Origin: Streptomyces sp. 1-11
GTDB lineage: Bacteria > Actinomycetota > Actinomycetes > Streptomycetales > Streptomycetaceae
Assembly: GCF_007176755.1 (NCBI RefSeq)
Contig: NZ_BJTV01000003.1
Coordinates: 496,001 to 560,000, forward strand
Length of the DNA stretch: 64,000 nucleotides
Direction of reading: 5' to 3'
The notes under the pieces are model-generated. The model ran no database searches and had not been told where the DNA came from. It saw only the letters and a program-made list of their open reading frames with translations. Made by a program: the position numbers and the translations under genes. Positions 55,193-63,956 of this stretch are shown here, in pieces (positions within the stretch are counted from its first letter, which is position 1; every line of letters begins with the position of its first letter).

Positions 55193-55750
55193 TCAGCGGA
55201 CGGTCTCCAGCACCTCCGAGGCGCCCAGGGCCTCGGCGATCGTGCCCAGCGCGTCGTCGGCCTCCAGGGTGCGCAGCTCCTTCTCGCTGATGCCCAGGTC
55301 GTCGAGGATCTCGCTGTCGCCCACCGGGCTGTGCGGCACCGCGTCGGCCGAGGCGCCGGCCGTGTCGTCCTCGTCGTCCTCGGACTCGCCGTCCTCCGTG
55401 CCGTCGAGGTCGAGGGCGTCCAGGTCGGGGCCGTCGTCGGCGCCCGGCTCCCGGCCCAGCAGCTCGTCGGTGAGCAGCAGCTCGCCGTAGGCGCTGCGGG
55501 CGGCGGCGGCCGCGTCCGAGACGTAGATGCGAGGATCCTCCTCGCCGTCCACGCGGACGACACCGAACCAGGCGTCCTCCTGCTCGATCAGCACGAGCAC
55601 GGTGTCCTCCTCCGGAGAGGCTTCCCGGGCCAGGTCGGCGAGATCCGACAGGGTCTCCACATCGTCGAGCTCCGTGTCGCTCGCTTCCCACCCGTCTTCG
55701 GTGCGCGCGAGCAGTGCGGCGAAGTACACCGTGACTCTCCCACTGGTCAT
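55193..55750 (-). CDS. tRNA adenosine deaminase-associated protein
   Basis: 185 residues, strongly acidic. It begins VYFAALLARTEDGWEASDTELDDVETLSDLADLAREASPEEDTVLVLIEQEDAWFGVVRVDGEEDPRIYVSDAAAAARS and ends with SEILDDLGISEKELRTLEADDALGTIAEALGA. It matches the actinobacterial protein always found upstream of tadA. A partner or regulatory role for TadA is suggested by conservation of synteny only. Confidence 0.9.
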   Translation of the reverse strand: MTSGRVTVYFAALLARTEDGWEASDTELDDVETLSDLADLAREASPEEDTVLVLIEQEDAWFGVVRVDGEEDPRIYVSDAAAAARSAYGELLLTDELLGREPGADDGPDLDALDLDGTEDGESEDDEDDTAGASADAVPHSPVGDSEILDDLGISEKELRTLEADDALGTIAEALGASEVLETVR

Positions 55751-56061
55751 AGGCGTGCCGGTTGGGGGTCCCCCCGGCGGAGGTCATGGGCGGGAAGAGC
55801 TGGGCTCCGGGCCCCGTCCACTCGGAATCGTGGCAGAAACAAGACGTTCAGGGGACGTCTTCGGCTCCCTGTGTCCGGCTGTTTTGATCGTGGATCCGTG
55901 ACCGGCCCACGTGTGTGTCCGTTGCCGCCACCTGCGGATCGTACGCGGCCTCACCGGCGTGTGCGCACGTCCGCCGGAGCAACACCGGCGCTGGTGCCGG
56001 TCTTTCCTACCGGCTTCCTTCCCACGGGTCTCTTCCCACCCGACCGTACGCCGGAATCCCC
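55751..56061. other. 311-bp intergenic stretch
   Basis: Between two minus-strand genes; it should hold the promoter of the tadA operon. A short inverted repeat AGACGT-N7-ACGTCT is present at about 55842-55860. Nothing else recognised. Confidence 0.45.
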
Positions 56062-56280
56062 CTACCAGCGGAAGGTTCGCATCCGCATGGCGTGGCGCAG
56101 CCGGGCCGCCTTGGCGCGCCGGGGCTGGACGCGGTCGCGCAGCGCCCGGGCCTCGGCGAGGTCGCGCAGGAACTGGGCGCGTCGGCGCCGGCGCTCGGCG
56201 TCCGTCTCGGGCCGTCGGGGGCCTGTCGCGCTCCCGGCGTCCACGGCGGCGACGGTCTTCTGATCAGGCAGGTCAGGCAC
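56062..56280 (-). CDS. Small basic hypothetical protein
   Basis: 72 residues, rich in Arg (AERRRRRAQFLRDLAEARALRDRV, PRRAKAARLRHAMRMRTFRW). Predicted mostly alpha-helical and cytosolic, with nucleic-acid binding possible by charge. Divergent from upp, about 100 bp apart. Not recognised beyond resemblance to other Streptomyces hypotheticals at this position. Confidence 0.7.
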   Translation of the reverse strand: MPDLPDQKTVAAVDAGSATGPRRPETDAERRRRRAQFLRDLAEARALRDRVQPRRAKAARLRHAMRMRTFRW

Positions 56281-56377
56281 AGTTCACACCACCCCGGGTC
56301 CGTCCCTCCCACCTTCCCTCGGACGGGCGGTTTGATGCCAGCGCCGGGCGCGGCCGAGCGCGGTTACTGTTAGGGAC

Positions 56378-57013
56378 ATGCGTCTCCACGTCGTCGACCA
56401 CCCCCTGGTCGCCCACAAGCTCACCACGCTGCGCGACCAGCGCACCGACTCCGCGACCTTCCGGCGGCTCGCCGACGAGCTGGTCACCCTGCTCGCCTAC
56501 GAGGCGACCCGGGACGTGCGCACGGAACAGGTCGACATCAACACGCCGGTCGCCCGGACCACCGGCGTCAAGCTCGCCCGCCCGCGCCCGCTGGTGGTGC
56601 CGATCCTGCGGGCCGGCCTCGGCATGCTGGACGGCATGGTCCGGCTGCTGCCGACCGCCGAGGTGGGCTTCCTCGGCATGATCCGCAACGAGGAGACCCT
56701 GCAGGCCTCCACCTACGCCTCGCGCATGCCGGAGGACCTCTCGGGCCGCCAGGTGTACGTCCTGGACCCGATGCTGGCGACCGGCGGCACCCTGGTCGCG
56801 GCCATCCAGGAGCTGATCAAGCGCGGCGCCGACGACGTCACCGCCGTGGTGCTGCTCGCCGCGCCCGAGGGCGTCGAGGTCATGGAGCGGGAGCTCGCGG
56901 GCACCCCGGTCACGGTCGTCACGGCGGCCGTCGACGACCACCTCAACGAGCACGGCTACATCATCCCCGGCCTCGGGGACGCGGGGGACCGGCTGTACGG
57001 CGCCGCCGAGTAG
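56378..57013 (+). CDS. upp: Uracil phosphoribosyltransferase
   Basis: 211 residues. Salvages uracil with PRPP to UMP. The type I PRTase motif is [16 protein letters not shown] (PRPP loop) and the uracil-binding end reads [22 protein letters not shown]. The start [20 protein letters not shown] is typical of the family. It is monocistronic and converges with the LytR_C gene after only 18 bp. Confidence 0.97.
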   Translation: MRLHVVDHPLVAHKLTTLRDQRTDSATFRRLADELVTLLAYEATRDVRTEQVDINTPVARTTGVKLARPRPLVVPILRAGLGMLDGMVRLLPTAEVGFLGMIRNEETLQASTYASRMPEDLSGRQVYVLDPMLATGGTLVAAIQELIKRGADDVTAVVLLAAPEGVEVMERELAGTPVTVVTAAVDDHLNEHGYIIPGLGDAGDRLYGAAE

Positions 57014-57031
57014 GGCTCGGGCCCGGCCCGT

Positions 57032-57673
57032 TCAGCAGCCCTTCGGCGACGCGGCGGTCGTCCGCTTCGGTTCACTCAGCCGGGCCAGCGCCTGGTCGGC
57101 GGCCGCCCGCTGCGTCAGGCCGCCGAACCGGTCGCCGATGATCAGGTCGAGGTCGGCCCCCTTGCGGCCGGCCTCGGTGCGGGGCTCGGCGCCGGCGAGC
57201 TGGGTGGCGAGCACCGGCAGCGAGGTGTTCAGCGCGGCGGCGGGGCCGAGCAGCACCCCGGAGCCCTTGACCTTCTTGTCGAACTCCTTGGGCGCGTTGC
57301 CCACGTCGCCGATCCGGAAGCCGCGCTTCTTCAGCTCGTCCGCGGTGGCCTTGGCGAGGCCGCTGCGGGTGGTGGCGTTGTAGACGTTCACGGTGATGGC
57401 GCGGGGCGCGGGCAGCGCCGCCCTGGCGGGCGCCGCTGACGCCTTCGCGACGGGGCACTCGGCCCTGCCGCCGTCCGCCTCGGACTTCTTCCCGCTCCCG
57501 GTGAAGACGTCGATGAGCTGCAGGGTGCCCCAGCCGATCAGGCCGAGCGCGGCGACGGAGGCCAGCACGGCGGCGACGAGCCTGCCGCGCCGCCGGGGAG
57601 GGCGCATCCGAGGGTATTTGCCCCCCGTGATCCGGTACTGGCCGCCCATGCCGGGAGGAGTCAGCATGCTCAT
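57032..57673 (-). CDS. LytR C-terminal-domain membrane protein
   Basis: 213 residues. A Lys/Arg-rich cytosolic start (about 1-30) is followed by one membrane helix (LVAAVLASVAALGLIGWGTLQLI) and an exported LytR_C domain (about 90-175: ITVNVYNATTRSGLAKATADELKKRGFRIGDVGNAP). The LCP ligase domain is absent, as in many stand-alone actinobacterial LytR_C proteins; a cell-wall binding or adaptor role is likely. Confidence 0.9.
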   Translation of the reverse strand: MSMLTPPGMGGQYRITGGKYPRMRPPRRRGRLVAAVLASVAALGLIGWGTLQLIDVFTGSGKKSEADGGRAECPVAKASAAPARAALPAPRAITVNVYNATTRSGLAKATADELKKRGFRIGDVGNAPKEFDKKVKGSGVLLGPAAALNTSLPVLATQLAGAEPRTEAGRKGADLDLIIGDRFGGLTQRAAADQALARLSEPKRTTAASPKGC

Positions 57674-57769
57674 GAGCGCAGCGTAGTGTGCCTGAGCGGC
57701 GATGCCTATTAGATGATCAGCAGACGCCGTTCAGTGGACCCGAAAGGGGCAACGGCCGTGTCGGCCGGG

Positions 57770-58066
57770 TCAGTCGAGTTCGAGCACGCGTGCGTGCAGC
57801 ACCTGGCGCTGCTGGAGGGCGGCGCGCACCGCCCGGTGGAGGCCGTCCTCCAGGTAGAGATCGCCCTGCCACTTCACGACGTGCGCGAAGAGGTCGCCGT
57901 AGAACGTCGAGTCCTCGGCCAGCAGGGTCTCCAGATCGAGCTGCTGCTTGGTGGTCACGAGCTGATCGAGGCGGACCGGGCGCGGCGCGACGTCCGCCCA
58001 CTGCCGGGTGCTTTCCCGGCCGTGGTCGGGGTACGGCCGGCCGTTTCCGATGCGCTTGAAGATCAC
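57770..58066 (-). CDS. VapB-like (type II antitoxin family annotation) protein
   Basis: 98 residues (MIFKRIGNGRPYPDHGRES) matching a conserved Streptomyces protein commonly placed in a VapB antitoxin family. No toxin (VapC PIN) gene is beside it, and its sequence (DLETLLAEDSTFYGDLFAHVVKWQGDLYLEDGLHRAVRAALQQRQVLHARV) looks like a ParB/RHH-unrelated small fold, so the antitoxin label should not be taken as function. Divergent from the HerA-like gene. Confidence 0.8.
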   Translation of the reverse strand: MIFKRIGNGRPYPDHGRESTRQWADVAPRPVRLDQLVTTKQQLDLETLLAEDSTFYGDLFAHVVKWQGDLYLEDGLHRAVRAALQQRQVLHARVLELD

Positions 58067-58181
58067 ACGGAAAGCCTACCGGGCCAGACGTTCCGGGCGC
58101 AGCCATGGCGCCGCAGTGCGACGCTGGAATTGCCGGAGCGAAGAGGCCCATAACGGGTGCTATCGGAGACAGGGGCCGTGG

Positions 58182-59757
58182 ATGAGTGACAGCGAGGCGC
58201 TCCCCGCCGAGGCCGAACGGATCCGCGCCGGATACGCCTTCACCGGCCCCGCCCTGGATCTCGGCGCCCTGCTCTGGGACGGCCGCTGCCTCGCCGGGGC
58301 GCCGGTGCGGATCCCGCTGCCCGTGCTCAACCGGCACGGGCTGGTCGCGGGCGCCACCGGCACCGGCAAGACCAAGACGCTCCAGCTCATGGCCGAGCAA
58401 CTGTCCGCGCAGGGCGTGCCGGTGTTCCTCGCGGACATCAAGGGCGACCTGTCCGGCATCTCCCGGCCGGGCGTGTCGAACGACCGCGTCCAGGGGCGGG
58501 CGGCCGAGGTGGGCCAGAGCTGGGCGCCGGCCGGTTTCCCCGCGGAGTTCCTCGCGCTCGGCGGGTCGGGCCACGGCATCCCGGTGCGGGCCACCGTCAC
58601 CAGCTTCGGCCCGGTGCTGCTGTCCAAGGTGCTCCGGCTCAACCAGACCCAGGAGCAGTCCCTCGGACTGATCTTCCACTACGCCGACACCAAGGGCCTG
58701 GACCTGGTCGACCTCAAGGACCTCAGGGCCGTGGTCGCCTTCCTCACCTCGGACGAGGGCCGGGCCGAACTGACGGACATCGGCGGGCTGTCCCGTGCCA
58801 CGGCCGGGGTGATCCTGCGCTCCCTGACGGCCTTCGAGGCCCAGGGCATGGCGGACTTCTTCGGCGAGCCGGAGTTCGACACGGCCGACCTGCTGCGGAC
58901 GGCGCCGGACGGGCGGGGCGTCGTCTCCGTGCTGGAGCTGCCCGCCGTCCAGGACCGGCCGCAGCTGTTCTCCACCTTCCTGATGTGGATGCTGGCCGAC
59001 CTCTTCCACGACCTGCCCGAGCTCGGCGACGTCGACAAGCCCCGGCTGGTCTTCTTCTTCGACGAGGCGCACCTGCTGTTCAGCGACGCCTCCCGGGCGT
59101 TCCTCGAGTCGATCACGCGGACCGTGCGCCTGATTCGCTCGAAAGGGGTCGGCGTCTTCTTCGTCACCCAGACCCCGAAGGACGTGCCGTCCGACGTCCT
59201 CGGCCAGTTGGGAAACCGCGTCCAGCACGCGCTGCGCGCCTTCACCCCGGACGACCAGAAGGCCCTGAAGGCGACCGTGCGGACCTTCCCCGACTCCGCC
59301 TACGACCTGGAGGAGCTGCTGACCGGCCTCGGGACCGGCGAGGCCGTGGTGACCGTGCTCGGCGAGACCGGCGCCCCGACCCCGGTCGCCGCGACCCGGC
59401 TGCGCGCGCCGCAGTCCCTGATGGGACCGGTGGACGGGCCGGGCCTGGACCTGGCGGTGCGGGAGTCCGCGCTGCACGGGCGTTATGCACAGGCTGTGGA
59501 CCGCGAGTCCGCGTACGAGCGGCTGAGCGAGCGGCCGCCGGCGGCCGGGGCCCCGGCCGCCGGCGCGGACCGGCCGGGCCGCACCCGCTCCGCGAGCCGC
59601 CCGGACCCCCGGGGCGAAGGGGCCCGAGGAGGAGCCGTCGCTGGTCGAACAGGTGGTGGGCAGCGGGGTGTTCAAGTCGCTGGCCCGCTCGGTCGGCACC
59701 CAGATCGGCCGCGAGATCACCCGCTCCCTGTTCGGCACGGCACGGCGGAGGCGGTGA
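58182..59757 (+). CDS. HerA-like (DUF853) ATPase with a one-base frameshift near the 3' end
   Basis: About 524 residues after correction. FtsK/HerA-class ATPase with Walker A GATGTGKTKTLQL (about 60) and Walker B RLVFFFDEAHLLF (about 290), followed by the sensor stretch FFVTQTPKDVPSDVLGQLGNRVQHALRAF. The frame runs well to about 59605, but the typical end of this family (PEEEPSLVEQVVGSGVF, then GTQIGREITRSLFG and RRRR-stop at 59757) is found in the +1 frame. One extra base in the C5G4 run at 59606-59614 explains this. Uncorrected, the frame ends at 59774 with an unrelated tail. The start ATG 58182 is weakly supported by GGAGACAGGGGCC. Confidence 0.88.
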
Positions 59758-59774
59758 CCGCCTCCGCCGGCTGA

Positions 59775-59900
59775 TCAGCGGCCGTCCTCCTTCACGGGCC
59801 GCTGCGGTGGCGGGTTCGTTCCCTCCGGCCGGGCCGGCGCGCTGCGCCTGGCCTCCGCGCGCAGCAGGGCGCGCAGGACCGCGTACGGGTCTGTGGGCAT
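59775..59900 (-). CDS. Small hypothetical protein
   Basis: 41 residues from ATG 59900, behind GAGGAACCACC: MPTDPYAVLRALLRAEARRS and a Pro-rich tail. It lies tail-to-tail with the HerA-like gene. It looks like a genuine small Streptomyces protein from RBS and helical N-terminus, but function is unknown. Confidence 0.5.
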   Translation of the reverse strand: MPTDPYAVLRALLRAEARRSAPARPEGTNPPPQRPVKEDGR

Positions 59901-59946
59901 GGTGGTTCCTCGCGTCGGACTGACTGGGCCTGGGGATGAGGCCCGG

Positions 59947-60267
59947 TCAGCAGCGCAGGACCACCGTCCGCAGCAGGGGCACGGCCTCCGGCGGGCGCGG
60001 CACGGCGGGGCGCGGTGCCGCCGCCGCGGGGGCGGGCGCCGGTCCGGCCGGGGGCGCGGGGCGTTCGGGGGACCCGGCCGGGTGGCAGACACGGGCGGAC
60101 GGCCGGAGCGGGGTGTCGGTGTGGTCGTGCTCGGCGGCGCCGGCCGCCGCGGCCGGGGCGGGCGCCGCAAGGGCCTGCACATGGGCGCCGGGCACCCACA
60201 CCGCGAGGAGCAGGACGAGCACCCGCAGCCAGGTGCGGCTGCGGGGGATGCGCGCGGTCCTGCTCAC
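59947..60267 (-). CDS. Small exported Pro/Ala-rich protein
   Basis: 106 residues from GTG 60267. A membrane-type N-terminus (TWLRVLVLLLAVWVPGAHVQALA) serves as signal peptide or anchor, followed by an Ala/Pro-rich segment with a His-rich EHDHTDT and two Cys. Not recognised; a metal-related role is conceivable from the His cluster but unsupported. Confidence 0.55.
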   Translation of the reverse strand: MSRTARIPRSRTWLRVLVLLLAVWVPGAHVQALAAPAPAAAAGAAEHDHTDTPLRPSARVCHPAGSPERPAPPAGPAPAPAAAAPRPAVPRPPEAVPLLRTVVLRC

Positions 60268-60344
60268 ACGGGGTCTGTGCCCGCCGGGCCGCCCCGGCAC
60301 ATCGCGCGCCGCCCGGGATGCGCCCGTTCGGCGCAGCGCCGGCC

Positions 60345-61013
60345 TCACACCGTGCGCGGCACCTGCCGGGCCACGCCCCGGACGCGTACCGCGGTGACGA
60401 TCTCCACGATGCCGACCACCACCAGCCACCAGCCGGCGACCAGGGTCAGCACGGCGACCGAGGTGAGGGGCGAGTCGATCAGCACGATGCCGGCGACGAA
60501 GGTGACGATGCCCAGGAAGATCTGCCAGCCCCGGGCGGGCATGCCGGAGTCGGAGGCGGCGGCCAGGGTCTGGGTGATGCCCCGGACCACCCAGCCGATG
60601 CCGATCCACAGGGCGAGCAGCAGGGTCGACTGCATCGGCCCGCGGAAGCAGAACAGGCCCAGCAGGACCGACAGGGCGCCGCTGACGAAGGCGAGGACGC
60701 GCAGCGAGGTCCGCCGGTGGGTGCCGAAGGCGGCGGCGAGCTGGAAGACGCCGCTGGCCACGAGGTAGAGCCCGAACAGCACGCCGGCGACGAGCAGGGA
60801 GGGGCCCGGCCAGACCAGTACGAGGACGCCGAGGACCAGCGAGGCGATCCCCGTGCCCAGGACGACCTGCCAGGCGGCCCTGGACAGGGCGTGCAGGGGC
60901 CCTTCGAGGGGCGGTTCCGGCTCGTGGCGGGCCTGCTGGGCGTGGCCCGCGTGGACGCTCCGGTCGTCGTACTCACGGTCCCAGGAGGGGCCGCCGCCAG
61001 GTGCCTCGGTCAT
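60345..61013 (-). CDS. HdeD-family (DUF308) membrane protein
   Basis: 222 residues from ATG 61013 (MTEAPGGGPSWDREYDDRS). A hydrophilic start of about 50 residues is followed by six membrane helices in three pairs, the DUF308 repeat (LLVAGVLFGLYLVASGVFQLAAAFG, TLLLALWIGIGWVVRGITQTLAA, AVLTLVAGWWLVVVGIVEIVTAVRVR). HdeD proteins are linked to acid resistance in enterics; the role here is unknown. Confidence 0.9.
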   Translation of the reverse strand: MTEAPGGGPSWDREYDDRSVHAGHAQQARHEPEPPLEGPLHALSRAAWQVVLGTGIASLVLGVLVLVWPGPSLLVAGVLFGLYLVASGVFQLAAAFGTHRRTSLRVLAFVSGALSVLLGLFCFRGPMQSTLLLALWIGIGWVVRGITQTLAAASDSGMPARGWQIFLGIVTFVAGIVLIDSPLTSVAVLTLVAGWWLVVVGIVEIVTAVRVRGVARQVPRTV

Positions 61014-61074
61014 GGTCCATGCTCGGATCGCCCGGGCTCGCGCCGCCACCCGGGCGGGGCCGTCCGGCTGAGGT

Positions 61075-61677
61075 CTACCTGCCCGCTGCCTTCGCCGCCC
61101 CGGCGGCCTTGGCGGCGGCCTTCATCTCCTGTTTGTGCGCCCGGACCTTGGCCAGCGACTCGGGCCCGGTGATGTCGGCGACGGACCGGAAGGACCGCTC
61201 CTCCCCGTACGCCCCGGCGGCCTCCCGCCAGCCCGTGGGCCGTACGCCGAGCTGCTTGCCGAGCAGCGCCAGGAAGATCTGCGCCTTCTGCCGGCCGAAG
61301 CCGGGCAGCTCCTCCAGCCGCTTCAGCAACGCGGGCCCGTCGCCGGCGTCCCGCCAGACGGCCTCGGCGTCCCCGTCGTAGTGGTCGACCAGGTACCGGC
61401 AGAGCTGCTGGATCCGCTTGGCCATCGAGCCGGGGTAGCGGTGCACGGCGGGCTTCTCGGAGAGCAGGGCGGCGAACGCCTCCGGGTCCATGGCCGCGAT
61501 CTCGTGGGCGTCCAGGTCCCGGGCGCCCATCCGGCCCGCGATGGTCGCCGGTCCCTTGAACGCCCACTCCATCGGGATCTGCTGGTCCAGCAGCATCCCG
61601 GTGAGCGCGGCGAGCGGGCTGCGCCCGAGCAGGGCGTCGGCCTCGGGGTCCTGGGCGAGGTGCAGAGTCGCTTCCAT
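61075..61677 (-). CDS. HhH-GPD base-excision DNA repair glycosylase
   Basis: 200 residues: DPEADALLGRSPLAALTGMLLDQQIPMEWAFKGP, then the helix-hairpin-helix LEELPGFGRQKAQIFLALLGKQLGVRPTGW. The Gly-rich hairpin and following region match the HhH-GPD superfamily, although the catalytic Asp is not obvious in this short actinobacterial group. A Lys/Ala tail ends it. It is divergent from the iron-box acylase gene, about 140 bp apart. Confidence 0.88.
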   Translation of the reverse strand: MEATLHLAQDPEADALLGRSPLAALTGMLLDQQIPMEWAFKGPATIAGRMGARDLDAHEIAAMDPEAFAALLSEKPAVHRYPGSMAKRIQQLCRYLVDHYDGDAEAVWRDAGDGPALLKRLEELPGFGRQKAQIFLALLGKQLGVRPTGWREAAGAYGEERSFRSVADITGPESLAKVRAHKQEMKAAAKAAGAAKAAGR

Positions 61678-61781
61678 GGCTCGATGGTGCCCCGGAGGAC
61701 CCGGCGGCGCAGCCGGGCGGCGCCGCGCGCGGCCGGCCGGCCTCCCCGGGCGGCGGGGCGTCGCGTACGATTCGCATTAAC

Positions 61782-61800
61782 TTAGGCAAGGCTTACCTAA
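61782..61800. promoter_or_regulatory. Iron box (DmdR/IdeR operator)
   Basis: TTAGGCAAGGCTTACCTAA matches the actinobacterial iron-box pattern TTAGGTTAGGCTAACCTAA closely, with dyad arms that differ at one position. It ends 14 nt before the acylase start codon, so holo-DmdR/IdeR binding would block transcription when iron is plentiful. Confidence 0.88.
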
Positions 61801-61814
61801 AGAGGTGCTCCGAG

Positions 61815-63956
61815 GTGACCAGCGAGATCCACCGTGATGCCTGGGGCATCCCGCACGTGCGGGCCGCCGACGCCCGGGCCCTGGCCCGCGCCCAGGGCCG
61901 GGTCACCGCGCTGGACCGCGCCTGGCAGCTCGAGGTCGAGCGGCACCGGGCCCGGGGCACCTCGGCCTCCTTCCTGGGCGCGGCCGCGCTCCCCTGGGAC
62001 GTGTTCGCCCGCCGCGCCCGCCTCGACGACACCGCGCGGCGCTGCTTCCGCGCGCTGGAGGCACGGGACGCGGAGACGGCCGACTGGGTCCGGGCGTACG
62101 TGGACGGCGTCAACGAGGGCCTGGTGGCCGGCGCCCGCCGCGCGCCCGAGTTCGGGCGCTCGGGCCTCGCCCCCGGCCGCTGGGAGCCCTGGACCCCGCT
62201 CGGGATCTGGCTCGCCACGCACATCCTGTTCGCCGGTTTCCCCGCCAAGCTGTGGCGCGAGGAGGCGATACGGCACCTCGGCCCCGAGGCGCCCGGCCTG
62301 TTCGCCGCCGACGGCCCCGGCACCGCCGGCAGCAACGGCTGGCTGCTGTCCGGCGACCGCACGGCCACCGGGCGGCCCATCGTCGCCGGGGACCCGCACC
62401 GCTTCATCGAGGACCCCGGCGTCTACCAGCAGATCCGCCTGTCCTGCCCCGAGTTCGACGTCGTCGGCCTCGCCGTCCCCGGTGTGCCCGGCATCCCCCA
62501 CTTCGGCCACACCGGCGCCGTCGCCTGGGCCATCACCAACGCCATGGCCGACTACCAGGACGTCTACCGCGAGCGGCTGCGGCGCACCGGCATTGGTGTG
62601 GAGGCCCTCGGCCCCGACGGGGTCTGGCGCCGGGCGCGGCGGCACACGGAGACCGTGGAGGTCGCCGGGGAGGCGCCGGTCGGGATCGAGGTGATCGAGA
62701 CCGAGCGGGGCCCGGTGATCGCCGGCGGACCGGAGGGCCTCGACGCGGGCGTCACGGCCGCCACCCCCCGCGTGAAGGGCGTCGCCTGGGAGGACGGCCC
62801 GGAACTGCCCACCGCCCTCGCCCTGCGCTACCCGCCCCGCGTCACGGAGGACCTCGGTTTCGGCTGTCTGCTCCCGCTCCTGCGCGCCCGCACGGCCGGC
62901 GACGTCGACCGGGCGCTGGACGGCTGGGCCGAACCGGTCAACGTCGTGCAGGCCGCCGACACCGAGGGCGGGCTGCTGCACCGGGTGGCCGGCCGCGTCC
63001 CCGTGCGCGCGGCGGACAACCGGGTCCGGACGGTCCCCGCCTGGCGGCCGGGCCACGAGTGGCGCGGCTGGCACGAGACGCCGTACGGCGAACTCACCGA
63101 CGGCGTCGCCGTGATGGCCAACCAACGCGGCCCGGCCGCCCCCCTCGGCGTCGAGTTCGCGCCGCCGCACCGCGCCGACCGCATCCGCGCCCTGCTCCAG
63201 GAACGCCGCACCTGGTCGGCCGCCGGCCTGCACACCGTCCACACCGACACCCACCTCGCCTCGGCCGGTCCGCTGCTCGACCGGATCGCCACCCTCGACG
63301 GCCTCACCCCCGAGGCGGCCCGCCTCCGCGACCGCCTGCTGGCCTGGGACCGCCGCATGGACGCCGGCAGCACCGGCGCGGCGGCCTACGCCGCGGTGCG
63401 CACGGCGGTCGTCCGCCGGCTCGCCGCGCACCCGGCGTTCGCCGCCCTCACCGAACCACCCGCCTACCCCGAGGTCCTGCTGCCCTGGCTCGCGCTCGTG
63501 CCGCGCATCGGTCACGCCCTGGAACACCTCCTGAAGGCACGGGAGTTGTACGGCATCGACCGGGACGCCGTGGTGCGGGAGGCCCTGACGCGGACCGCCG
63601 CCGCCGGGCCCGCCGGCACCTGGGCGGACACCCACCGCCTCGCCCCCTGGCGGGCACTGCCCGGTCAGCGGCCGGACCCGGAACCCGGCCTGGCCGGCGA
63701 CCACGACTGCGTGCTGTGCACCTCGGCCGTGCCCGGCCTCACCGACCTCGCGGCCCGCGGCCCGGCCGCCCGCTACGTCTGGGACCTGGCCCGCCGCGAG
63801 GACAGCCGCTGGGTGGTCCCCTTCGGCGCCGACGGCGTGCCCGGCGCACCGCACCACCGCGACCAGCTCCCCCTCTGGCTGGAGGGGGAGCTGGCCCCGG
63901 TCGTCACCGACTGGGCCCTGCTCACCCCCGAGGACACCCAGGAGAACGATGTCTGA
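61815..63956 (+). CDS. Penicillin-acylase-family Ntn hydrolase, iron-regulated
   Basis: 713 residues from GTG 61815. The precursor cleavage and N-terminal nucleophile are visible as TAG-SNGWLLSGDRTATG with Ser at about residue 173, as in penicillin G acylase, PvdQ and related acylases; the alpha chain precedes it and ADPHR-type (here AGDPHRFIED) and later HTGAVAWAITN and Asn/Arg pocket segments follow. No signal peptide is visible, unlike most homologues, so it may act in the cytosol. The iron box directly upstream implies expression under iron limitation, and it overlaps the next gene by 8 nt. The substrate is unknown; removal of an acyl group from a siderophore is an attractive idea by analogy with PvdQ. 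Confidence 0.93.
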   Translation: MTSEIHRDAWGIPHVRAADARALARAQGRVTALDRAWQLEVERHRARGTSASFLGAAALPWDVFARRARLDDTARRCFRALEARDAETADWVRAYVDGVNEGLVAGARRAPEFGRSGLAPGRWEPWTPLGIWLATHILFAGFPAKLWREEAIRHLGPEAPGLFAADGPGTAGSNGWLLSGDRTATGRPIVAGDPHRFIEDPGVYQQIRLSCPEFDVVGLAVPGVPGIPHFGHTGAVAWAITNAMADYQDVYRERLRRTGIGVEALGPDGVWRRARRHTETVEVAGEAPVGIEVIETERGPVIAGGPEGLDAGVTAATPRVKGVAWEDGPELPTALALRYPPRVTEDLGFGCLLPLLRARTAGDVDRALDGWAEPVNVVQAADTEGGLLHRVAGRVPVRAADNRVRTVPAWRPGHEWRGWHETPYGELTDGVAVMANQRGPAAPLGVEFAPPHRADRIRALLQERRTWSAAGLHTVHTDTHLASAGPLLDRIATLDGLTPEAARLRDRLLAWDRRMDAGSTGAAAYAAVRTAVVRRLAAHPAFAALTEPPAYPEVLLPWLALVPRIGHALEHLLKARELYGIDRDAVVREALTRTAAAGPAGTWADTHRLAPWRALPGQRPDPEPGLAGDHDCVLCTSAVPGLTDLAARGPAARYVWDLARREDSRWVVPFGADGVPGAPHHRDQLPLWLEGELAPVVTDWALLTPEDTQENDV

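Noticed and set aside
57570..58180. A toxin-antitoxin locus around the VapB-like gene
   Set aside because: Neighbours are a LytR_C protein and a HerA-like ATPase; no small toxin gene is present on either strand.
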